Shown: piece after piece, positions 1 through 5,839 of the stretch
How positions within the stretch are numbered: the stretch's first letter is position 1
How the letters are laid out: every line of letters begins with the position of its first letter
Assembly (NCBI GenBank): GCA_039029915.1
Contig: JBCCFD010000402.1
Span: forward strand, 1-7,599
Source: QQUD01 sp039029915
GTDB lineage: Bacteria > Chloroflexota > Anaerolineae > Promineifilales > Promineifilaceae
Direction of reading: 5' to 3'
Length of the DNA: 7,599 bases
The notes under the pieces: generated by a model
Databases searched by the model: none
Told to the model about the DNA's origin: nothing
The model's input: only the letters and a program-made list of their open reading frames with translations
Position numbers and translations under genes: made by a program

Positions 1-123
1 ATAAAATTTGGCAATGAAAATCACTTTCAGGAGAACAAAAACTTAGATGAAGCTGTTTTATTTCAAGATACTTTTTGTTCTCCACTTAAATTGAAAGACG
101 TAAACGAAAAACAGGACGGTTAA
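1..123 (+). CDS. 3' end of an unidentified gene (partial)
   Basis: Frame 1 is open from the first base to a TAA at 121-123 and gives 40 residues, starting IKFGNENHFQENKNLDEAV and ending KLKDVNEKQDG. The other two plus frames hit stops within the first 15 bases. The stop codon lies in the loop of a strong hairpin terminator (107-148), which is what the end of a real transcription unit looks like. The tail is hydrophilic, with many Asn, Lys, Glu and Asp, and carries no motif that identifies a family. The rest of the gene lies outside the window, so no function is offered. The composition is clearly more AT-rich than the genes to the right. Confidence 0.55.
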   Translation: MKFGNENHFQENKNLDEAVLFQDTFCSPLKLKDVNEKQDG

Positions 124-148
124 TTGGTTTTATCCGTCCTGTTTTTTT
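107..148. terminator. Rho-independent terminator, probably bidirectional
   Basis: ACAGGACGG (111-119) pairs perfectly with CCGTCCTGT (134-142), and AAAA/TTTT (107-110/143-146) extends the stem. The loop is 14 bases and contains the upstream gene's TAA. A run of seven T (142-148) follows on the plus strand. Read on the minus strand, the same stem is followed by five T, so it could also end transcripts of the convergent minus-strand gene at 265-861. Confidence 0.85.
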
Positions 149-221
149 CTATTTAAGTGCAAACAAAAAAGATTCGATGGGTAAAAATTTGGTTGGTCTG
201 GTGTTGTTTGCTTTGAAGTAG
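149..221 (+). repeat. Long imperfect inverted repeat / RNA hairpin
   Basis: The arms are 149-166 and 204-221. The inner eight bases, GCAAACAA (159-166) and TTGTTTGC (204-211), pair perfectly. The outer ten give six Watson-Crick pairs, two G-U pairs and two mismatches when read as plus-strand RNA. The 37-base interior (167-203) is A/T/G-rich. On the minus strand the two wobble pairs become A-C mismatches, so the pairing favours a plus-strand transcript. It sits just after the terminator at 107-148 and before the convergent gene's stop. Nothing else is seen in 222-264, which is AT-rich. Confidence 0.5.
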
Positions 222-264
222 AGCTAAAATAAATTCGGTTCCATCAAAATATATTTGACTGTAT

Positions 265-861
265 TTAAATGATACTAGTGTTTAGATTTGTGGTGGTAGG
301 ATTTAACTCTTCAGGTAAACGCCAAGACCAAAAATGCCTTTTTACCGGATCCCCATAAGCAAAAGAGTAGTTATCATGCCAAAAATCACCGGACGGTAAC
401 CCTTGTACATTTGCTTCTATGTCGTGGAATGTATATTGACTTAATAATCCTGGGTACGATGGAGATTCAGATAGCAGCGTCCGCTGAAAGTGTGATTGGC
501 TATTATAGTAGACTTGGCCTTGTTTGATGCCTAACTCTTCGAATAAGCCCCTTGAAGCGGCCTCAAGATAGTGCTCCCCGTGCTTGATTTTCTCAGCGGG
601 AGGTTGATTGCGATAGCGGCGCTGACCGTCGGAAAGCTCCTGAATTGTCTCGATTAATAATCGATTTTTGCGTCTAATAAATACCTGCACAACACTTACG
701 ATGCGCATGGGAGGGGTTGATTGCAAATAGGCATCCCCAGAAATAAGCTCAGCCCAAAGGTTGTCAACGGATTTGGCACCATTGATCCCCCATAGAGCTG
801 TATTTACACCTATACTAAACAGCCAATTTTCTAGTTCTTGAATACTACTAAACTTTTTCAC
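265..861 (-). CDS. Nudix-like domain protein with an atypical Nudix box
   Basis: This 198-residue soluble protein shows a Nudix-type core. The segment from about residue 90, EKIKHGEHYLEAASRGLFEE followed by LGI, matches the helix of the Nudix box (G-x5-E-x7-R-E-U-x-E-E-x-G-U). Two positions differ: the first Gly is Glu, and the RE pair is RG. The two metal-binding Glu of the EE pair and the LGI tail are kept. The preceding strand, RIVSVVQVFIRRKNRLLIET, then DGQRRYRN, fits the opening beta sheet. From memory, a Nudix-like family with WG...AKSV...LW, a (S/A)EK...GE lead and no second Glu exists in several lineages; this was not checked. The substrate is unknown, and Nudix phosphohydrolase activity may be altered. 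The start is GTG (859-861), with AAGGGA about five bases upstream on the minus strand; the next Met, at residue 52, would cut into the fold. It ends convergently with the partial gene at the left edge. Confidence 0.7.
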   Translation of the reverse strand: MKKFSSIQELENWLFSIGVNTALWGINGAKSVDNLWAELISGDAYLQSTPPMRIVSVVQVFIRRKNRLLIETIQELSDGQRRYRNQPPAEKIKHGEHYLEAASRGLFEELGIKQGQVYYNSQSHFQRTLLSESPSYPGLLSQYTFHDIEANVQGLPSGDFWHDNYSFAYGDPVKRHFWSWRLPEELNPTTTNLNTSII

Positions 862-1087
862 GGGTTCCCTTACTTCTATTAATACTCATTCCAGCCTGAT
901 AAGTATATTCGATTAAGCTGAATTATCCTTACAGATAGATGGCAAAGTCATAACAAATTCCTGGTATGAACAATTGCGGAGCGGAGAGACACTCACTTTT
1001 TCAATGATGAGATTTAGCGATGAATTAAGAAATTTTGTTGGAGTTAGTTTGGCCTAGCTAACTTTTATTGTCAATGTGCCTTTAGGG
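862..1087. other. Intergenic region between two minus-strand genes
   Basis: There is no convincing ORF here. The half nearer 862 must hold the promoter and ribosome site of the Nudix-like gene: a TATACT-like hexamer is visible on the minus strand near 910-915, but no good -35 partner was found. A weak palindrome, AGTTAG (1042-1047) with CTAACT (1058-1063), lies just past the end of the 1088-1549 gene. It lacks a T-run in that gene's direction of transcription, so it is not called a terminator. Confidence 0.4.
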
Positions 1088-1549
1088 TTATCTGTGAAGC
1101 TGGCGAACCTGCCCGCGTAAATCGGCAAAAATAGGCTGGATGCATAAAATAATCTCTGCCAGCCTGTGGGCAACGGCCGTTTGGTGTGCTTGGGTCAGCG
1201 GTTCAGCTGGATAAATTTCATATATCTTTGACCACCCTTTGTCCCACATTTCTGCTTCTATGGATTCTCCTAGCGTATCCTTTATTTCAAAAAGATGTTT
1301 TCTGAACCCATTTAAGAGAAATCGGTTAAGATTTTTGTCGTTTGATTCACAGTGAAGCCCTAGTTCCCAGCCATTGCGCCGGCCAATTTTAGAAACTTCA
1401 TAATGCAGACGGGGTTCACCAAAGTGAAATTGTAAAAGCCATCGCCAAGGCTGTCTGGTTTGAATGCTATTTTGCAGAGGGGGAGAGAGGTTAGCAATGA
1501 CCAGTGATGGTAAGGTTGACAAAAATTTTTTTTGAGACATAGGTGTCAT
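1088..1549 (-). CDS. Uncharacterised 153-residue protein
   Basis: No family is recognised with confidence. The protein is soluble, rich in Trp, His and Arg, with no signal peptide and no membrane segment. It has an aromatic beta-like middle (PWRWLLQFHFGEPRLHYEV, then GWELGLHCES), a helical stretch (NRFLLNGFRKHLFEIKDTLG), a Trp-rich segment (EMWDKGWSKIYEIYP) and a C-terminal helix (VAHRLAEIILCIQPIFADLR). The layout faintly recalls small nuclease-like or DUF4268-type proteins, but no catalytic signature is visible and this is not claimed. It looks real: it contains one copy of the AACGGCCGTT palindrome (1172-1181) in the Thr-Ala-Val frame seen in the neighbouring genes. Two ATGs are possible, 1547-1549 and 1538-1540. 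Neither has a clear ribosome site. A TATAAA hexamer (1554-1559, minus strand) lies so close that a very short or absent leader is plausible. Confidence 0.65.
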   Translation of the reverse strand: MTPMSQKKFLSTLPSLVIANLSPPLQNSIQTRQPWRWLLQFHFGEPRLHYEVSKIGRRNGWELGLHCESNDKNLNRFLLNGFRKHLFEIKDTLGESIEAEMWDKGWSKIYEIYPAEPLTQAHQTAVAHRLAEIILCIQPIFADLRGQVRQLHR

Positions 1550-1642
1550 AAGATTTATACAGAAAACACTCTAAAATAAAGCGGTAATGATTTATGGATA
1601 AGCCTACTTTTCACGCAATTTATGCACATCTTGCGGTGACTA

Positions 1643-1661
1643 TTCGTTAGAATTTAACGAA
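1643..1661. promoter_or_regulatory. Short palindrome in the divergent intergenic region (possible operator)
   Basis: TTCGTTA (1643-1649) and TAACGAA (1655-1661) are perfect inverted copies separated by GAATT. The site lies between the divergent starts at 1549 (minus) and 1819 (plus), about 30 bases upstream of the -35 proposed for the kinase. It could be a dimeric regulator site or a small hairpin. No T-run follows it on the plus strand. Confidence 0.3.
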
Positions 1662-1689
1662 AAATAGACTCTTCTGAACAGGCTTTTCT

Positions 1690-1718
1690 TTGGTAAATCA
1701 AAACATGAACCCTATAAA
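1690..1718 (+). promoter_or_regulatory. Candidate sigma70-type promoter for the sensor kinase
   Basis: TTGGTA (1690-1695, 4/6 match to TTGACA), a 17-base spacer and TATAAA (1713-1718, 5/6 match to TATAAT) give well-spaced -35 and -10 elements. Transcription would start near 1725, leaving a leader of about 95 bases that contains the small ORF at 1739-1816. Confidence 0.4.
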
Positions 1719-1738
1719 ATCGCTCATTGCGAATCAAT

Positions 1739-1816
1739 ATGAATAATGATTTACTCAGTCAGCATCAAATAGATTATTCTGATTTTGGATTATCTATTAT
1801 CAAAGTAGAGAAATAG
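1739..1816 (+). CDS. Possible 25-codon upstream ORF / leader peptide
   Basis: ATG at 1739 opens a 25-codon frame (starts MNNDLLSQHQ, ends LSIIKVEK) that stops with TAG at 1814-1816, two bases before the kinase ATG at 1819 and in a different frame. The position suits translational coupling: ribosomes ending here could start on the kinase, whose own ribosome site (AGAG about 8 bases upstream) is weak. The small ORF lacks a visible ribosome site of its own, and its composition is not clearly coding. Chance is a fair alternative. Confidence 0.2.
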   Translation: MNNDLLSQHQIDYSDFGLSIIKVEK

Positions 1817-1818
1817 TT

Positions 1819-3555
1819 ATGCAAATTCAATCTTTAGACATTCAAGATTCGCGTCTTGCGACACTCTATCAAGTAAGTAGTCAACTGGGACGCTCGTTAA
1901 ACTTGGATGATGTGCTAGCGCAGGTGATGGATTCGATTATTGAACTCACTGGCGCGGAGCGTGGCTATATTGTGGTTCGTAATGAAGCAACGCAGCAGCT
2001 AGAAACGGCCGTTGCTAGAAATGTTGACCATCAATCAATCCCTGCAAAAGAGCTAGAAATAAGCGAAACTATCATCAAACAAACCATTGAAACTGCCCAA
2101 GGTGTCCTCACCAATAATGCCCAAAATGACGAGCGGTTCTCCAAACAGCAAAGCATTGTCAAATATCAGCTTCGCTCAATTATGAGTGCCCCACTGCAGG
2201 TGCGAAACAAAGTGTTTGGGGCGGTATATATTGACAATCCATATTTAAACGGTGTGTTTAAAGCCGATGATCACAATGTTTTACTCACCTTTGCTAATCA
2301 GGCGGCGGTTGCCATTGAAAACGCCCGCTTATTTACCCAAACCGATCAGGCATTAGCTCGTCGTGTTGAGGAGCTATCTCTGTTTCAGAAAATTGATGAG
2401 CAATTGAATCAATCTCTTGAACTGAAGGCAGTGCTTCAAACGGTATTAAAATGGGCCATTTCGTCAACACAGGCCGAAAACGGGTCGATCGGATTGGTTA
2501 AAACTGATGAAGAAACGAAGACACAGCATCTACAAATTGAAGTTTCTCAAGGATCTATTCGAAAAACACATCAAATTTCACTTGACCATCCTCTTTTGAC
2601 TAAATTAGCTTCTCAACAAAAACCAATCAAGATAAAGGCGAATGCTATTGAGCAAACTGGTGACAGTCAACCGGTGGCTGAACAATTGATTGTGCCGCTC
2701 ATTCAAAGTGGTGAGCTCAATGGCATTATTACATTAGCTTGCCACCAAGAAGGCGCTTTTCAAGATGAAGATGAACAATTCGTGATCCGTCTAGCCAGCA
2801 AAGCGGCCGTTGCGCTCCAAAATGCTCAGCTTTATGAAGATGTGAAGAAAGCGACCAAAGCTAAAAGCGATTTTATTTCACTGGTGTCTCATGAGCTCCG
2901 TTTACCTATGACCTCGATTAAAGGGTATACCGACCTGTTGATAACGGGCATGACGGGCCCCTTGAACGAACAGCAATCTGAATTTTTACAGGTCATAAAG
3001 AGAAACTTGACCCGCATGAATACGCTAATAAGTGATTTAGCCAACATTAATCGGATTGAGAGTGGACGCCTGCAGTTAGAATTGGCAGAAATAGATGTTG
3101 GGCAAGCCATCAATGACGTTGTAGATTCATTTAGAAAACCTGTTGAAGAGAAAGGTCAATCGATTGTGATTGATATCGCAGATGATTTGGAAACAATTTA
3201 TGCGGATCAAAATCGTGTTGGTCAAATTTTGACAAACCTAGTGAGTAATGCGCATAAGTACAGTGATGAAGGGGACTCAATCCTAATCAAAGCAAGACAG
3301 TTGAACGATGCTCAGGCCCAAATCGCCATTATCGATACAGGGTTTGGTATTAGTGAGGACGATCAGGCAAGGTTGTTCTCCCAATTTTTTAGGTCAGAGC
3401 AAGCCGAAATCCGAGCTCAGGCTGGGTGGGGATTAGGCCTCTCTATTGTCAAATATCTAGTGGAAGCGCAAGATGGAAAGATTGATTGCCAATCTATTCT
3501 AGGTGAAGGAAGCACTTTTACTTTTACATTACCGTGCCCGTCTCCCATTTTATAG
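1819..3555 (+). CDS. Cytoplasmic sensor histidine kinase, GAF-GAF-HisKA-HATPase
   Basis: This 578-residue kinase has no signal peptide or membrane segment, so it should sense a cytoplasmic signal. Domains in order: GAF 1 (about 26-172, ending QAAVAIENARLF), a short helical linker (173-200), GAF 2 (about 200-345, ending KAAVALQNAQLYE), HisKA (about 346-415) and HATPase_c (about 455-575). The H box is SHELRLPMTS with phosphoacceptor His358; the usual Thr after Arg is Leu. The N box is NLVSNAHKYS (Asn477), the G1 box DTGFGIS (Asp506-Gly510), and the G2 box GWGLGLS (536-542) with Trp in place of the usual Thr. All residues needed for ATP binding and autophosphorylation are present. GAF domains bind small ligands, haem or cyclic nucleotides; the ligand cannot be read here. 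No response regulator is adjacent, so the partner is elsewhere. The ATG at 1819 is preceded in frame by a stop at 1780. H-box wording of this kind is, from memory, typical of Chloroflexota. Confidence 0.95.
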   Translation: MQIQSLDIQDSRLATLYQVSSQLGRSLNLDDVLAQVMDSIIELTGAERGYIVVRNEATQQLETAVARNVDHQSIPAKELEISETIIKQTIETAQGVLTNNAQNDERFSKQQSIVKYQLRSIMSAPLQVRNKVFGAVYIDNPYLNGVFKADDHNVLLTFANQAAVAIENARLFTQTDQALARRVEELSLFQKIDEQLNQSLELKAVLQTVLKWAISSTQAENGSIGLVKTDEETKTQHLQIEVSQGSIRKTHQISLDHPLLTKLASQQKPIKIKANAIEQTGDSQPVAEQLIVPLIQSGELNGIITLACHQEGAFQDEDEQFVIRLASKAAVALQNAQLYEDVKKATKAKSDFISLVSHELRLPMTSIKGYTDLLITGMTGPLNEQQSEFLQVIKRNLTRMNTLISDLANINRIESGRLQLELAEIDVGQAINDVVDSFRKPVEEKGQSIVIDIADDLETIYADQNRVGQILTNLVSNAHKYSDEGDSILIKARQLNDAQAQIAIIDTGFGISEDDQARLFSQFFRSEQAEIRAQAGWGLGLSIVKYLVEAQDGKIDCQSILGEGSTFTFTLPCPSPIL

Positions 3556-3643
3556 CCAAGCTGGTTTTCTAACGGTTTGTATATTGTGTGTTTTGTGCTT
3601 TTGAGTAAACTTATTGTCTGTTCGCAAATAAATTAAAGCGTTG

Positions 3644-3672
3644 TTGAATGGACTCGAAGTAGCTTTTATTTT
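3644..3672 (+). promoter_or_regulatory. Weak candidate promoter for the 105-residue protein gene
   Basis: TTGAAT (3644-3649), a 17-base spacer and TATTTT (3667-3672) each match the sigma70 consensus at 4 of 6 positions. The -10 lies inside the inverted repeat at 3657-3705, which could therefore affect its use. Confidence 0.25.
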
Positions 3673-3705
3673 AGTGAATCACGAATTCATTTTAAGTGGC
3701 TACTT
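3657..3705. repeat. Nested inverted repeats upstream of the 105-residue protein gene
   Basis: The outer arms AAGTAGC (3657-3663) and GCTACTT (3699-3705) match perfectly. An inner pair, TGAAT (3675-3679) and ATTCA (3685-3689), shares the same centre. The AT-rich stretches between them do not pair. The arrangement could be a two-site operator or an interrupted hairpin in the leader. No T-run follows, so it is not a typical terminator for the kinase gene. Confidence 0.35.
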
Positions 3706-3770
3706 GATTATCGAAAATGGTAGACGTTTTGAGTGCAGTGCGGTCAAATCTCTAGCATAGGAAATAAATT

Positions 3771-4088
3771 ATGAGTAATGAAATTGCTGGTTTGAAGTTG
3801 TTGTTGAGCTATGAGGTTAATCAAGAAACGATTCAAGAGTATCGGCAGTTTGTCATGCGAGATTATGTGCCATCAATGCATAATTTAGGGTTTCAAATGA
3901 GTGAAGCTTGGCATACAGCGTACGGAGATGCCCCCAATCGGCTAATTGGATTTGTTTGCCGAGATCGCAATACTCTAAATAACCTTCTAGATAGTGCTGA
4001 ATGGACCAACATGAATGAACAGCTACGTCGGTATGTTACTGACTTCAGCTACAAAGTTGTGCCGTATCGGGGTATCTTTCAATTTTAA
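3771..4088 (+). CDS. Small protein with a ferredoxin-like (dimeric alpha/beta barrel) pattern
   Basis: This 105-residue soluble protein is not recognised by name. The order of predicted elements is beta (GLKLLLSYEV), alpha (ETIQEYRQFVMRDYVPSMHN), beta (residues about 43-64), alpha (NTLNNLLDSAEWTNMNEQLR) and beta (DFSYKVVPYR). This is the layout of the dimeric alpha/beta barrel folds such as ABM and NIPSNAP-like proteins. Many of these bind small molecules or act as monooxygenases, but no catalytic residues are evident, so the fold is an inference and the function is open. The ATG is well supported by AGGAAA (3759-3764), about eight bases upstream. It follows the sensor kinase by 215 bases in the same direction and has its own possible terminator downstream, so it is probably a single-gene unit. 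It contains no copy of the ACGGCCGT palindrome. Confidence 0.75.
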   Translation: MSNEIAGLKLLLSYEVNQETIQEYRQFVMRDYVPSMHNLGFQMSEAWHTAYGDAPNRLIGFVCRDRNTLNNLLDSAEWTNMNEQLRRYVTDFSYKVVPYRGIFQF

Positions 4089-4156
4089 GCGACTTTGAAC
4101 CATTGTTTCTCATTATTAGCGCGCTCCGCCACCGCTTTGATGAGAAAATTGTTTTT

Positions 4157-4185
4157 GGAATTGGTGGAGCCAATCTCCTATTTTT
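4157..4185 (+). terminator. Possible Rho-independent terminator
   Basis: ATTGG (4160-4164) and CCAAT (4170-4174) form a stem around TGGAG. GGA (4157-4159) and TCC (4176-4178) extend it past one bulged C. TATTTTT (4179-4185) follows. It lies about 70 bases after the stop of the 105-residue protein gene and before the next gene's start. Confidence 0.4.
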
Positions 4186-4265
4186 ACTCAAAACAAACGG
4201 GACATAACTCTTAGCCAAAGAGATGCGTTTAAGCTGTATACTGATGTCAATCAAAAGACCAGCTT

Positions 4266-4874
4266 ATGACAAAAAATAAACATCCTCTCTTGATTTATGA
4301 GCAGTTAAGTCAACGGTTCCGAACAAAGCTTTTGCTTGTTTGGATTTTTTTGCTGGGTGTCTTAATTATCAATTTGATTGTGCCGTTTTTAGGGTTGTTT
4401 GTAGTTGCGCTTTGGGTAAGTATTCCAGCTGTCATGCTGTGGTGGGGCTATTATGCGTTTGTGGTGCCTAAAGCGTGGATTGAAGTTAAGGGCAAGCATT
4501 TACTTGTAAAATTGCCAATGCAGGAGATTCGGATCAGCTACGGCCGTATCGACAACATTATTGCCACAAAAATGAGTGAGCATTTTGGCTTTGATGAGCT
4601 TAACGGCCGTGAACAGGCAATCTTGGCGCCTTATTTTAAACAAACGTGTGCTCTGATGAAGCTAACCAGCATACCTGCTAAATTGAACAAAAAAAATGCA
4701 CCCTGGTATTTCTTTTCACCGCACCATAAGGGGGTCTTGCTCATCGTGCCAAACTGGATGCGGTTGAGCCGCCAAATCGAAACGGCCCGCACCAAATGGC
4801 AAGAGCGACAAGGTATTAACGTTCGCAATGAGGATGAAACACGCTCGCTTGCTGCTCGAATATTAGACTTGTAA
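4266..4874 (+). CDS. Small membrane protein, two N-terminal helices and a PH-like C-terminal region
   Basis: The 202-residue product begins with a basic amphipathic stretch (residues 1-21), then two hydrophobic helices (about 22-40 and 41-66) separated by a Pro/Gly turn. Both ends are therefore probably on the cytoplasmic side. The rest (67-202) is soluble and beta-rich at first (AWIEVKGKHLLVKLPMQEIR, then SYGRIDNI). That is the pattern of bacterial PH-like domains (bPH2 type), in which a helical hairpin precedes a strand reading 'I.v....L.v..P...I.i...rI..I'. This assignment is by pattern only. No catalytic residues are visible. The C-terminus is charged (RTKWQERQGINVRNEDETR). The ATG at 4266 has only a weak ribosome site (AAAAGACC), and a TATACT -10-like hexamer lies at 4237-4242 without a clear -35. 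Two copies of the ACGGCCGT palindrome (4539-4548, 4602-4611) encode Tyr/Asn-Gly-Arg here. Confidence 0.75.
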   Translation: MTKNKHPLLIYEQLSQRFRTKLLLVWIFLLGVLIINLIVPFLGLFVVALWVSIPAVMLWWGYYAFVVPKAWIEVKGKHLLVKLPMQEIRISYGRIDNIIATKMSEHFGFDELNGREQAILAPYFKQTCALMKLTSIPAKLNKKNAPWYFFSPHHKGVLLIVPNWMRLSRQIETARTKWQERQGINVRNEDETRSLAARILDL

Positions 4875-4914
4875 GTAAATAATGTAGCTTGATTACGGAT
4901 GAGCACGATGCCTT

Positions 4915-4934
4915 TGATATGATTGCAGGCGGAG
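4915..4934 (+). promoter_or_regulatory. Candidate extended -10 promoter and ribosome site of the metalloprotease gene
   Basis: TGATATGAT (4915-4923) has the extended -10 form TG-N-TATAAT with one mismatch; no good -35 is seen, as expected for this class. Transcription would begin near 4930. GGAG (4931-4934) lies seven bases before the ATG at 4942 and is a good ribosome site. Confidence 0.35.
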
Positions 4935-4941
4935 TGTTCCT

Positions 4942-5685
4942 ATGAAATTAAATTTCCCCCATTTTTTACTGCTGATTGCCTTGTTTACCGTTGGCTGTAC
5001 AAGCGTCACAGCCGTTTCCCAAGATTCACCTTTACCAACTAACGAGCCCATCCCTATCGCTGAAACCGCAACCGCCGAACCCCCATCGCCCACAATTGAA
5101 CCAGCCACCCCACTTGTAGCTACGAATGCACCACCCCTCATTTCAACAGAGCTGCCTTTGCCTAGGATTATCTTGCCGATTGCTGTTTTTATTGTGGATG
5201 CCGAAGATGAACAAATGGCTAGTGACCGAACAGTTGAGGAATTAACGGCCGTTTATGAACGCGTCAACGACATTTGGGCACAGGCTGATATTCGGCTTGA
5301 CGTGCAAACGATAGAATCCGTTATCCTGCCCGAATCGATTACGCGCTCCATTTTATTTGGGGATTTCAATCCGTTTTTTGCCAATGTGGGCCAAACCTTT
5401 GATGTACCCAATGCATCCCTGATTAATGCGTTCTACTCCAAAGAGATTGGTGGGCCAAATGGCATCGTGCCCTTTCGGTCGCGCGTCTTCTTTGTAATGG
5501 ATACACCATCCGTCCATGATGAACGGGTATCTGCCCATGAGGTAGGACATATTTTAGGGTTGCATCACGTTTTAGATGATCCTGACCGACTGATGTTTTC
5601 TGGCACCAACGGCATGATGCTGAGTGATGAAGAGATTGCTGTGGCCAGATATGCCGCGCAGGGTCTGTTGGATGGGGTGCGATGA
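4942..5685 (+). CDS. Metzincin-type zinc metalloprotease lipoprotein
   Basis: This 247-residue protein is predicted to be exported and lipid-anchored: a short signal peptide (LLLIALFTVG) ends in a lipobox-like TVGC with Cys19 as the modified residue. A Pro/Thr/Glu-rich linker follows (about 20-75), then a compact catalytic domain. The motif HEVGHILGLHH (199-209) matches HExxHxxGxxH: His199, His203 and His209 should bind zinc and Glu200 should be the catalytic base. Met218 in LMFSG, nine residues after the last ligand, is in the right place for the Met-turn that defines metzincins. The closing helix begins SDEEIAVAR, as is usual in matrixin/astacin-like enzymes. The expected role is cleavage of proteins or peptides at the cell surface; the substrate is unknown. 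There is no long prodomain, and no free Cys that would make a cysteine switch, so activation by that route is unlikely. The start has a good ribosome site. A TIMP-like lipoprotein gene follows 154 bases downstream. Confidence 0.9.
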   Translation: MKLNFPHFLLLIALFTVGCTSVTAVSQDSPLPTNEPIPIAETATAEPPSPTIEPATPLVATNAPPLISTELPLPRIILPIAVFIVDAEDEQMASDRTVEELTAVYERVNDIWAQADIRLDVQTIESVILPESITRSILFGDFNPFFANVGQTFDVPNASLINAFYSKEIGGPNGIVPFRSRVFFVMDTPSVHDERVSAHEVGHILGLHHVLDDPDRLMFSGTNGMMLSDEEIAVARYAAQGLLDGVR

Positions 5686-5839
5686 AGGGGGATCGTATAC
5701 GTTCCGTTTAATCTCGTTTGATTCGCGTCATGCAACCAATAGGCCATTTCGTGCAAGATGTTTTCTATCTACACTGTTTGCAAATCCAATTTTAGTTGAA
5801 CTTGCACGTGCTTGTTGTATGGTTCAGGAGTCACACATC

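Noticed and set aside
149..221. Integron attC-like site
   Set aside because: The arms do not show the paired GTTRRRY and RYYYAAC core sites, and no integrase or cassette array is present.
1042..1063. Palindrome AGTTAG/CTAACT as a terminator of the 1088-1549 gene
   Set aside because: The six-base stem is not followed by a T-run in that gene's direction; only the plus strand has a few T after it.
2889..3113. Minus-strand ORF inside the sensor kinase gene
   Set aside because: It is antisense to the well-conserved HisKA region and has no recognisable domain; a shadow of the kinase reading frame.
4045..4254. Minus-strand ORF over the spacer before the membrane protein gene
   Set aside because: It overlaps the end of the 105-residue protein gene, has no ribosome site or recognisable domain, and crosses a likely terminator.
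4631..5141. Two minus-strand ORFs opposite the membrane protein and metalloprotease genes
   Set aside because: Their low-complexity sequence (for instance Gly/Ser/Val-rich) mirrors the Pro/Thr-rich linker on the other strand; no support as genes.
5353..5756. Minus-strand ORFs opposite the catalytic domain of the metalloprotease
   Set aside because: They lie over a conserved zinc-site gene and show no domain or translation signals.
5750..5808. Inverted repeat CGTGCAAG (5750-5757) and CTTGCACG (5801-5808)
   Set aside because: Perfect, but only eight bases with a 43-base gap, and not placed like a promoter operator or terminator; a chance match is plausible.
5624..5839. Upstream extension of the small lipoprotein gene to a start at 5624
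   Set aside because: It would overlap the metalloprotease gene in another frame and bury a clear signal peptide. ATG 5840 has a good ribosome site directly upstream.
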